The translations under genes and the position numbers were made by a program. From Muribaculaceae bacterium Isolate-110 (HZI) (GTDB lineage Bacteria; Bacteroidota; Bacteroidia; Bacteroidales; Muribaculaceae), in the NCBI GenBank assembly GCA_003762875.1, contig RIBL01000003.1, forward strand, positions 1-64,000: a stretch of DNA of 64,000 bases. Reading direction: 5' to 3'. This document shows, piece after piece, positions 54,625 through 62,298 of the stretch (its first letter is position 1; each line of letters begins with the position of its first letter). The notes below the pieces were generated by a model, which was not told where the DNA came from, searched no databases, and was given only the letters and a program-made list of their open reading frames with translations.

Positions 54625-55861
54625 AAATACCATCATCACCCTCACGTGTGCCCTCGCGGCCATCACCTGCCTGTCAGCTTCGGCTCAGGAAACAAGCCCC
54701 TACTCCAAATTCGGCTACGGCCTGATGGGCGACAATGCCACATCGGCACAGCGTCAGATGGGCTCTACCGGTTATGCCATGCACTCGGGCCGTCAGATCA
54801 ATGTCATGAATCCCGCCTCATATGCGTCGGTCGACTCCATGACCTTTCTCTTCGACATGGGCGTGGATGTGTCGCTCTACTGGCGCCAGGACAATTCAGG
54901 CAAGCAGCGCGACTGGGGCGGCGGCATCGACTACATAACCATGCTCTTCCCCGTAAGCAAGACCGTAGGCGTGAGTGCGGGACTCGTACCATTCTCATCG
55001 GTAGGCTACTCGTTCGGCTCCACCCTTGACAACGGCACCACCAGCCACCAGGGCTCGGGCGGCATCAACCAGCTCTATCTCGGAGCGGGATGGATGCCCC
55101 TCAAAGGTCTCTCTATAGGTTTTAACGTAAGCTACCTCTTCGGCAACACATACAACACCCTCTATGCCACCCACACCGGCGGCACCGGAGCAGTGTTTGA
55201 GCAGACGATGGAGATACAGGACTACCGGCTGCGGTTCGGAGCGCAATACACCTGCAACCTATCGTCCAAAAACTCCGTGACACTCGGTGTATCCTACGAG
55301 CCCGGCAAAAGTGTACTCGGCAAGACATACGTGGTAAAATATCTGCAAAGCAACTCCGCCAGCCCCGACACTATCGCTCCAGGCGTAGTGAAGATGCGCG
55401 ACCTTTTCTCTTTTGCCCCCTCCTATGGCGTAGGCCTTGCCTGGGACTGGAACGAGCGCGTGCATGCCGAGGTCGATTTCACCTACCAGCCCTGGAAGAA
55501 TGCCAAATATGCCCAGATAGAAAACTTCTCGGCCACACGCCTTGACAACCGCTGGAAGATAGGTGTAGGCGCGAGCTATATGCCCGACCCACGCGGCTCA
55601 TATCTGAAGCGCGTCACCTATCGCGCCGGAGTCTTCTACAACCGCGACTACATCATGGCCGGCGACAACAATGTCAACGATTACGGCATCTCGTGCGGCT
55701 TCGGTCTGCCGACATCAAGCAGCCGCACCATCGTCAACATCGGCTTTGACTACCGTCAGCGTCAGTCAAGCCCCGTGGCACTGCTCAAAGAGAAGTATTT
55801 CAACATCACTCTGGGCGTCAACTTTAACGGCAACTGGTTCTACCACAACAAACTCCGCTAA
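54611..55861 (+). CDS. Outer membrane barrel-like protein between coaX and lptC
   Basis: The 416-residue protein has a signal peptide (about 1-25, ending SASAQ) and a Gly/Tyr/Ser-rich beta pattern (YSKFGYGLMGDNATSAQRQM, FNVSYLFGNTYNTLYATH, GYGVGLAWDWN) consistent with an FadL- or PorV-like barrel. The exact family is unknown to me. It overlaps coaX by 14 bp and touches lptC (TAATG), so it belongs to the same operon. Confidence 0.72.
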   Translation: MKLFRNTIITLTCALAAITCLSASAQETSPYSKFGYGLMGDNATSAQRQMGSTGYAMHSGRQINVMNPASYASVDSMTFLFDMGVDVSLYWRQDNSGKQRDWGGGIDYITMLFPVSKTVGVSAGLVPFSSVGYSFGSTLDNGTTSHQGSGGINQLYLGAGWMPLKGLSIGFNVSYLFGNTYNTLYATHTGGTGAVFEQTMEIQDYRLRFGAQYTCNLSSKNSVTLGVSYEPGKSVLGKTYVVKYLQSNSASPDTIAPGVVKMRDLFSFAPSYGVGLAWDWNERVHAEVDFTYQPWKNAKYAQIENFSATRLDNRWKIGVGASYMPDPRGSYLKRVTYRAGVFYNRDYIMAGDNNVNDYGISCGFGLPTSSSRTIVNIGFDYRQRQSSPVALLKEKYFNITLGVNFNGNWFYHNKLR

Positions 55862-56499
55862 TGAGCCGACGGACAGGACACATGCGCCTGCTCCCCGCTG
55901 CAGCCCTCATGGCCGCGGCAGCGATGAGCACCACGGTCACCACATCATGCAAAGACGACTCCTCGCTTGACACCGCCGACGTCGACACTTCGGTGGTGAT
56001 ACCGACCATGCTCACTCGCGACGTCGAGACTCTCATTTCCGACTCGGGAGTGACACGCTATCGCATCGTCACACCGATATGGTATGTCTACGACGAAGTG
56101 GAAGAGCCCTACTGGCGGTTTCCCGAAGGGCTTAACCTCAACAAGTATGACAACTTTTTCCGCACCGAAGCCACCGTGCGCGCCGACTCGGCCATCTATC
56201 TGAAGCGCAAGCAGACATGGCAGCTCGACGGAAATGTCAGCATATCCAACGTCATGAACGAGAAGTTTCTGACACAGCAGCTCTTCTGGGACCAGCGCAC
56301 ACATAAACTTTATTCCGACTCGTTCATACACATCGAGCGCACCGACCGTGTGCTCGAAGGCTACGGATTCGAATCAAACGAACAGCTCACACGTTACACC
56401 ATCAAGAAGGTGTCGGGCATCTTCCCCGCCTCGGAATTCAAGAGCAAAGGCCGGCAAGCGGAAGAGGAGCCCGCCGACTCCGTCGAAACGGAAAATTGA
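55861..56499 (+). CDS. lptC: LPS export protein LptC
   Basis: LptC passes LPS from the LptB2FG complex to LptA. The 212-residue protein has a signal peptide with lipobox TTSC (Cys30) and the OstA/LptC-like beta region (RYRIVTPIWYVYDEVEEPYWRFPEGL, AIYLKRKQTWQLDGNVSISN). In E. coli LptC is membrane-anchored; here it looks like a lipoprotein, as in other Bacteroidetes. ATG overlaps the previous stop by one base. Confidence 0.87.
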   Translation: MSRRTGHMRLLPAAALMAAAAMSTTVTTSCKDDSSLDTADVDTSVVIPTMLTRDVETLISDSGVTRYRIVTPIWYVYDEVEEPYWRFPEGLNLNKYDNFFRTEATVRADSAIYLKRKQTWQLDGNVSISNVMNEKFLTQQLFWDQRTHKLYSDSFIHIERTDRVLEGYGFESNEQLTRYTIKKVSGIFPASEFKSKGRQAEEEPADSVETEN

Positions 56500-56565
56500 A
56501 AGCCGGACATCTGTATAAAACCAATGACCGCACCAATTGCTAATTACCGATAAAATAAAACGGCA

Positions 56566-57840
56566 GTGTTCTGGATATTACTCACTATAATCTCACTCAT
56601 CCTGTCGGCCTTCTTTTCGGGGGTCGAGATAGCATTCATCACCTCCGACCGCGTACGTGTAGGTCTTGACTCAAGCCGCGGCGGTCTCATCAACGGCATC
56701 ATATCGCGCTACTACGGCCATCAGGAGTTTTTCATCTCCACCATCCTCGTGGGCAACAACATCATGCTCGTAATCTACGGCATGGGAGCGGCCGCGCTGC
56801 TTGAGCCCTGGATAGCCGTACACATCACCTCCAACCAGGCACTCATACTCCTGCTCCAGACACTCATATCGACGCTTGTCATACTCTTTACGGGCGAGTT
56901 TATACCCAAATCGATATTCCGCATCAACCCTTACAGGTCGCTCAAGCTGTCGGCCCTGCCGGTATTCCTGTTTTACATCATCCTCTATCCGGTGGCATGG
57001 TTTACTTCATGGCTCTCCAAGGTGCTCATGCGCATGGCCGGACTCAAGGCCGAGGACACACGTCTGGGCGTACTCTCCATCTCCGACCTCAACGAGTATC
57101 TCGAGACCAAAATCGACGACCTCGACAATCCCGCGGAGACTCAGGTAGAAAACGAAGTAAAGATATTTCACAACGCACTCGACTTCTCATCGACACAGCT
57201 ACGCGACTGCATGGCCCCTCGCAACGAACTCGTGGCCGTCGACCTCGACGACTGCACGCGCGACGAGCTCTCGGAGCTCTTCACATCGTCAGGACGCAGC
57301 AAGATACTCGTCTATCGCGAGGACATCGACAACGTGGTGGGCTACGTGCACGTGTCGGAGCTCTTTGACCCGACAAGCGACTGGAAAGAACATATCAAAG
57401 AGGTGCTCTACGCGCCCGAGACCCTTCTGGCCAACACTATGATGCGCCGACTGCTCAGCGAAAAACGCTCCATGGCCGTGGTGGTCGACGAGTTTGGCGG
57501 CACAGCCGGTCTCGTAACCCTCGAGGACCTCGTGGAAGAGATATTCGGCGACATACAGGACGAACACGACAAAAACGGCATCACAGCCACTGAAATATCC
57601 CCGGGCATATATGAATTCTCGGGACGTATCGAAGTGCGCACACTCCGCGAGCAATTCCGCCTCGACATACCCGAGGATGACGAATATCAGACTCTTGCCG
57701 GCTACATCATGCACGAGACCGGCACCCTGCCCGCACAGGGAGAATGTGTGGTCATCGACGACATCACGTTCACCATCAAGGAGCGTTCGGCCACTCGTCT
57801 TGACCTCGTAAGAGTTGAAACCACGCAAAACAACAATTAA
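56566..57840 (+). CDS. CNNM/CorC-family transporter (DUF21 and CBS domains)
   Basis: The 424-residue protein has an N-terminal DUF21 domain with about four membrane helices (about 1-160), a pair of CBS domains (about 205-320, with MAPRNELVAVDLDD and VVDEFGGTAGLVTLEDLVEEIFGDI) and a C-terminal CorC_HlyC domain (about 340-424). Relatives move or sense magnesium or other divalent ions. It starts with GTG. Last gene of the coaX operon. Confidence 0.92.
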   Translation: MFWILLTIISLILSAFFSGVEIAFITSDRVRVGLDSSRGGLINGIISRYYGHQEFFISTILVGNNIMLVIYGMGAAALLEPWIAVHITSNQALILLLQTLISTLVILFTGEFIPKSIFRINPYRSLKLSALPVFLFYIILYPVAWFTSWLSKVLMRMAGLKAEDTRLGVLSISDLNEYLETKIDDLDNPAETQVENEVKIFHNALDFSSTQLRDCMAPRNELVAVDLDDCTRDELSELFTSSGRSKILVYREDIDNVVGYVHVSELFDPTSDWKEHIKEVLYAPETLLANTMMRRLLSEKRSMAVVVDEFGGTAGLVTLEDLVEEIFGDIQDEHDKNGITATEISPGIYEFSGRIEVRTLREQFRLDIPEDDEYQTLAGYIMHETGTLPAQGECVVIDDITFTIKERSATRLDLVRVETTQNNN

Positions 57841-57940
57841 CAATTACCTATGTAAAACACGTTAAATTTATATATTTTCACTAAATTCCTTAAATCTTAA
57901 CAACATTTTACAAAATAAAGGGATTTTTAAAATAAAAAGT

Positions 57941-57972
57941 TTTCACACTTAGAAAAAATCCCACTACTTTTG
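57941..57972 (+). promoter_or_regulatory. Promoter of the inositol-3-phosphate synthase gene
   Basis: TTTC (57941-57944; one mismatch to TTTG), 20 nt, TACTTTTG (57965-57972). Leader of about 115 nt without obvious structure. Confidence 0.65.
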
Positions 57973-58094
57973 CCACGCTAATAGGGCATAGTGTGCACAA
58001 TCTCTCTCCATTCATCACACACGCACTCCCGCACACCGGCCCTCACATACCACAGAAAACAAATCAATCAATCAACACTACTGAAACAAAAATC

Positions 58095-59438
58095 ATGAGC
58101 AACTCTACTGTAAAACCCGCCAACGGCAAACTTGGCGTACTCGTAGTAGGTCTCGGCGCGGTCACCTCAACATTCATGACCGGCGTCCTTATGGCCCGTA
58201 AGGGTCTCACCAAGCCCGTGGGTTCAATGACCCAGTATGACAAAATCCGCGTGGGCAAAGGTGCCGACAAGAAATATCTCAAATATGACGAAATCGTGCC
58301 CATGGCATCGCTCGACGACATTGTGTTCGGCGCATGGGACGTATATCCTGCCAACGCTTATCAGAGCGCGATCTATGCCGAAGTGCTCCAGGAAAAGGAC
58401 ATCGAGCCTGTAAAGGACGAGCTCGAGCAGATCGTGCCCATGAAGGCCGCTTTTGACCACAACTACGCCAAGCGTCTCAACGGCGACAATGTCATGACCG
58501 GCAAGACCCGCTGGGAGATGGTAGAGCAGCTCCGCGAGGACATCCGCAACTTCAAGAAGGAGAAGGGTGTAGAGCGCGTAGTAGTACTCTGGGCCGCTTC
58601 GACCGAGGTTTACGTGCCCATCGATATGCAGTATCACGGCACACTTGAGGCTCTCGAGGCAGCCATGAAGGCCGACGACAAGGAGCACGTCGCACCCTCT
58701 ATGTGCTACGCTTACGCAGCCCTCTGCGAAGACGCACCCTTCATCATGGGCGCACCCAACACCACCGTTGACATCCCCGCCATGTGGGAGCTCAGCGAGA
58801 AGACCGGCATGCCCATCTCAGGCAAGGACTTCAAGACCGGCCAGACCCTCGTGAAGAGTGGTTTCGCCCCCATCATCGGCACACGCTGCCTCGGTCTCAA
58901 CGGATGGTTCTCGACCAACATCCTCGGCAACCGCGACGGCCTCGTGCTCGACGAGCCAGCCAACTTCCGCACCAAGGAGGTGAGCAAGCTCTCTACCCTC
59001 GAGTCAATCCTCGTAGCTGAGGAGCAGCCCGACCTCTACGGCGCAAACTGCGGCGGTGCCGAGGAGGGTGGCCACGAAGGCTACTACCACAAGGTACGCA
59101 TCAACTACTATCCCCCGCGCAACGACAGCAAGGAGGGATGGGACAACATCGACATCTTCGGTTGGATGGGCTATCCCATGCAGATCAAGATCAACTTCCT
59201 CTGCCGCGACTCTATCCTCGCAGCACCCCTTTGCCTCGACCTCGTGCTTCTGAGCGACCTCGCTGCCCGCGCCGGCCGTCATGGCATCCAGCGTTTCCTC
59301 AGCTTCTTCCTCAAGAGCCCGATGCACGACTACACCAAGGGTGAAGTTCCCGTCAACCACCTCTTCAAGCAGTATGTAATGCTCAAGAACGCCATCCGCG
59401 AGATGGGCGGCTATGAGGCTGACGAGGAAATCGACTAA
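58095..59438 (+). CDS. Myo-inositol-1-phosphate (inositol-3-phosphate) synthase
   Basis: The enzyme turns glucose-6-phosphate into inositol-3-phosphate with NAD. The 447-residue protein has the Rossmann motif VVGLGAVTSTFMTG (17-30), the AP.MCYAYAALCEDAPFIMGAPNTT region, and the catalytic INFLCRDSILAAPLCLDL segment. In Bacteroides such an enzyme starts inositol-lipid synthesis (BT_1526). No CDP-alcohol transferase or phosphatase partner is next to it here. I chose ATG 58095; the long upstream in-frame extension lies within the leader. Confidence 0.93.
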   Translation: MSNSTVKPANGKLGVLVVGLGAVTSTFMTGVLMARKGLTKPVGSMTQYDKIRVGKGADKKYLKYDEIVPMASLDDIVFGAWDVYPANAYQSAIYAEVLQEKDIEPVKDELEQIVPMKAAFDHNYAKRLNGDNVMTGKTRWEMVEQLREDIRNFKKEKGVERVVVLWAASTEVYVPIDMQYHGTLEALEAAMKADDKEHVAPSMCYAYAALCEDAPFIMGAPNTTVDIPAMWELSEKTGMPISGKDFKTGQTLVKSGFAPIIGTRCLGLNGWFSTNILGNRDGLVLDEPANFRTKEVSKLSTLESILVAEEQPDLYGANCGGAEEGGHEGYYHKVRINYYPPRNDSKEGWDNIDIFGWMGYPMQIKINFLCRDSILAAPLCLDLVLLSDLAARAGRHGIQRFLSFFLKSPMHDYTKGEVPVNHLFKQYVMLKNAIREMGGYEADEEID

Positions 59439-59445
59439 TCTCATA

Positions 59446-59572
59446 TAAAGTTGAAAGTTTAGAGTCTAAAGTTTAGAAGTTTAGACCTCTACCTTAAAAA
59501 AATAAGACAGGAGTACAGGAAATATATCAAAACACCTGCGCTCCTGTCTTAGCTATAAACTCTAAACCACAA
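59446..59572. repeat. Compound intergenic repeat with GACAGGAG hairpin
   Basis: AAAGTTTAGAGTCTAAAGTT and TATAAACTCTAAACC flank a central hairpin where GACAGGAGTACAGG (59506-59519) pairs with CCTGCGCTCCTGTC (59535-59548). So both dispersed repeat families of the window are combined here, between the inositol synthase and the glycosyltransferase genes. Confidence 0.75.
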
Positions 59573-59582
59573 ACTCCCATCA

Positions 59583-60377
59583 ATGACCACCGCCATAATA
59601 ATCACGACCTATAACGCCCCGCGCGATCTCCAACTGATATTGCGCAGCGTGGCCGCGCAAAGCCTACGGCCCGACGAAATAATCATTGCCGACGACGGCT
59701 CGCGCGACGAGACCCGTCAGATGATCGAATCGTTCCGCCCAACTTTTGGCGAACGTCTGAAACACATTTGGCAACCCGACGACGGCTTTCAACTGTCACG
59801 CATACGCAACAAAGCCATCGCCGCCGCAACATCCGACTATATAATAATGGTGGACGGAGACGTGATACTCCACCACCACTTCGTACGCGACCATGCACGC
59901 TTTGCCCGTCGAGGCACCTTTGTCGCAGGCATGCGCTCCAAACTCGCTCCGATTGTCTCGCAAAAGATACGCAGCGGCAAGTATAGCGGCCACCTCGCAT
60001 GGTGGTCCACTCCGATGGAGGGGCTGCGCATCTACACCATCCGCGCCCCGTGGCTGTCGTCACTGCTGCGCAACCATCACAAAGGCTCGGTGCGCCAGCT
60101 CATAGGCTGCAACATGGCCTTCTGGCGCGAGGACGCGCTGAAAGTCAACGGCTATGACGAGTCGTTCACTACATGGGGCGAAGAGGACCGGGAATTTGCC
60201 GCCCGGCTCTACAACATAGGGCTGAAACGACGCAACATGCTCTTTGCCGGCCTCCAGTATCACCTATATCACAAGACTCGACGCGACGAAGGCTCCATCG
60301 AGGGCAACGGCAAACGTCTCCGCTACACCATAGCCTCGGGACGCACCCGCTGTGCCGACGGCATCGTGAAAGAATAA
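59583..60377 (+). CDS. Family 2 glycosyltransferase with galactosyltransferase-like C-terminus
   Basis: The 264-residue protein has a GT-A domain (IIITTYNAPRDLQLILRSV at 5-23, ADDGSRDET at 36-44, DGDVILHHHF at 91-100) and a C-terminal Glyco_transf_7C-like motif GCNMAFWREDALKVNGYDESFTTWGEED. No membrane segment. It probably adds a sugar to LPS core or another glycan. Donor and acceptor are unknown. Confidence 0.85.
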   Translation: MTTAIIITTYNAPRDLQLILRSVAAQSLRPDEIIIADDGSRDETRQMIESFRPTFGERLKHIWQPDDGFQLSRIRNKAIAAATSDYIIMVDGDVILHHHFVRDHARFARRGTFVAGMRSKLAPIVSQKIRSGKYSGHLAWWSTPMEGLRIYTIRAPWLSSLLRNHHKGSVRQLIGCNMAFWREDALKVNGYDESFTTWGEEDREFAARLYNIGLKRRNMLFAGLQYHLYHKTRRDEGSIEGNGKRLRYTIASGRTRCADGIVKE

Positions 60378-60387
60378 CAGGGACGAC

Positions 60388-60564
60388 AACGGCTCAAGAG
60401 ACATAAGATACACAAGAATTAAAAAATTTTAAATTTTAAATGAAAGTTTTAAAATATGGTCCCTACAGGCCATATGCCTTCTTTTCCGCATCAAGGCTTT
60501 CATTTGAGATTTAAGATTACAAAAACTCATTAATTCTTACGTATCTTATGCCTCTTGAGCCGTT
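60388..60564. repeat. Long nested palindrome between glycosyltransferase and FadL-like genes
   Basis: Outer arms AACGGCTCAAGAG (60388-60400) and CTCTTGAGCCGTT (60552-60564) are perfect complements; inside, ACATAAGATAC with GTATCTTATG, then AAGAATTAA (60414-60422) with TTAATTCTT (60530-60538), AAATGAAAG (60438-60446) with CTTTCATTT (60497-60505), and ATATGG (60454-60459) with CCATAT (60470-60475). Together the pairs span 177 bp. No gene lies inside. Confidence 0.8.
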
Positions 60565-60656
60565 TTATTCATAATATTCCGACTGCTATTCCGAGGAAAA
60601 ACAGACCAATAATTCCGCAATTAAGAAAAGTTTTATTGTTAAAAAACCTTTATATT

Positions 60657-60688
60657 TTTGGGCTTCTCAGCCTATAGCCCTACCTTTG
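60657..60688 (+). promoter_or_regulatory. Promoter of the FadL-like gene
   Basis: TTTG (60657-60660), 20 nt, TACCTTTG (60681-60688). Start near 60694 gives a leader of about 55 nt. Confidence 0.8.
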
Positions 60689-60748
60689 CCCCGCTTTTCA
60701 ACAAGCGTCCAAGGCCGTAGAGGCCACGACGTTACAACACACTATCAT

Positions 60749-62203
60749 ATGAAAAAAATCATTATCACGGCTGTTGCCGGTCTGCTCTCGGCAGGTGTGG
60801 CCATGGCCGAGGGCTATCAGATCAATTCTTTATCGACCAAACAGATAGGCATGGGTCACACAGGCGTAGCTCTCAAGCTCGGAGCGGAGAACATGTATTT
60901 CAACCCCGCCGGCATGGCTTATATGGACAAGACTCTCGACCTCACAGGTTCATTCACAGGCATCATGCCTACAGCCACCGCAACAGTCGACGGCAAGGAC
61001 TATGAGACCGACAACGGCGTGTCGACCCCCATCAGCGTAAACGCCGCATTCTCAATCTATCCCAACCTCAAAGGCGGCATCTCATTCTACACCCCCTACG
61101 GGTCATCAATCAACTGGACTGACAACTGGCCCGGCTCGGTGCTGTCGCAGAACGTATCGCTCAAAGTCTTCACCATCCAGCCCACCCTGGCCTGGGCCAT
61201 CAATGACAAATTTTCAATCGGAGCGGGACTCATGGTCACATGGGGCAATGTCGACCTGAACAAAGGACTCGTCACACCCTCCACCACCGACAAAGCCATC
61301 ACCGCGCTCAAAGAGCTCGGCCAACTTCCCGAAGAAACCCCGGGCTTCGGCTCTACCACCCCCGCGTCAGTCAACCTCAACGGCACATCCGAGATAGCCG
61401 TAGGCTTTAATGTAGGCGCGATGTACAACATCAACGAGCAGTGGACTGTAGGAGCCTCTTACCGCTCAAAAATGGGCATGAAGGTCAAAGCCGGTAACGC
61501 CCACGTGAAATATGCCAACGCTATCGCCCAAGGCATACTCGGAGAGTCCCTCGACCTCATTAACGAAGCCAACTTCACAGCCGAGATGCCCTGTCCGTGG
61601 GTGCTCTCGCTCGGCGCATCCTACAAGCCTGTCGACCGCCTGACACTTGCACTCGACGCCCGACTCACCGGATGGAAAGCCTACAAGACTCTCGACATAG
61701 AGTTTCTCAGCGAACAGCTCACCGGCTACAACCAATACATCACCAAGAACTACAAAAACTCATGGTGCTTCTCGCTCGGTGCAGAATACGCACTCACACC
61801 TCGTATGGATCTCCGCCTCGGACTTATGGTGGACACATCGCCCGTCGATGACAACTATTACAATCCCGAGACTCCCGGCATGACCAAGATTGAACCGACC
61901 ATCGGCTTCTCGTTCCGCCCCATCCCCAGCCTGTCGATTGACCTCGGCTTCATGTATGTCGCAGGACTCGGCATCAACGGAGCCTCCTGCGAATATGCCG
62001 ACCTGCTCGGTAAGATGATGCCCGCCAAACTCACCCCGGCCATTACCGGCGCGCTCATACAGAATGGCATTCCTGCCGAAACAGCAGCCGCGATGGCCCA
62101 GGCCAAAGTGGCAAGCTATGGTTTCGAACCGACAGGCAAGTTTACAGCCGACTACAAGCTCCATGCTTTCATCCCCTCGATAGGCATCAGCTACAACTTC
62201 TGA
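60749..62203 (+). CDS. FadL/OmpP1-family outer membrane transporter
   Basis: The 484-residue protein has a signal peptide (about 1-20, ending AMAEG), the FadL-type N-terminal hatch (YQINSLSTKQIGMGHTGVAL) and the signature NPAGMAYM, then a long barrel. FadL proteins take up hydrophobic molecules such as fatty acids. ATG 60749 gives a clean signal peptide; a longer in-frame reading overlaps the promoter. Confidence 0.9.
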   Translation: MKKIIITAVAGLLSAGVAMAEGYQINSLSTKQIGMGHTGVALKLGAENMYFNPAGMAYMDKTLDLTGSFTGIMPTATATVDGKDYETDNGVSTPISVNAAFSIYPNLKGGISFYTPYGSSINWTDNWPGSVLSQNVSLKVFTIQPTLAWAINDKFSIGAGLMVTWGNVDLNKGLVTPSTTDKAITALKELGQLPEETPGFGSTTPASVNLNGTSEIAVGFNVGAMYNINEQWTVGASYRSKMGMKVKAGNAHVKYANAIAQGILGESLDLINEANFTAEMPCPWVLSLGASYKPVDRLTLALDARLTGWKAYKTLDIEFLSEQLTGYNQYITKNYKNSWCFSLGAEYALTPRMDLRLGLMVDTSPVDDNYYNPETPGMTKIEPTIGFSFRPIPSLSIDLGFMYVAGLGINGASCEYADLLGKMMPAKLTPAITGALIQNGIPAETAAAMAQAKVASYGFEPTGKFTADYKLHAFIPSIGISYNF

Positions 62204-62214
62204 TTCAGAGCCTG

Positions 62215-62279
62215 AAATAAAAGTCAAAAATAATAGTTCCCAAGGCAGTCTCGGGAACTATTATTTTTGACTTTTATTT
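62215..62279. terminator. Perfect 27-bp palindromic terminator between fadL-like gene and pepO-like gene
   Basis: Arms 62215-62241 and 62253-62279 are perfect complements of 27 bp (AAATAAAAGTCAAAAA... and ...TTTTTGACTTTTATTT), with an 11-nt loop and AGTTCCC/GGGAACT at the inner end. The A/T outer part gives U-runs in both directions. Confidence 0.93.
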
Positions 62280-62298
62280 TAGTATTTATCGCAAGAGC

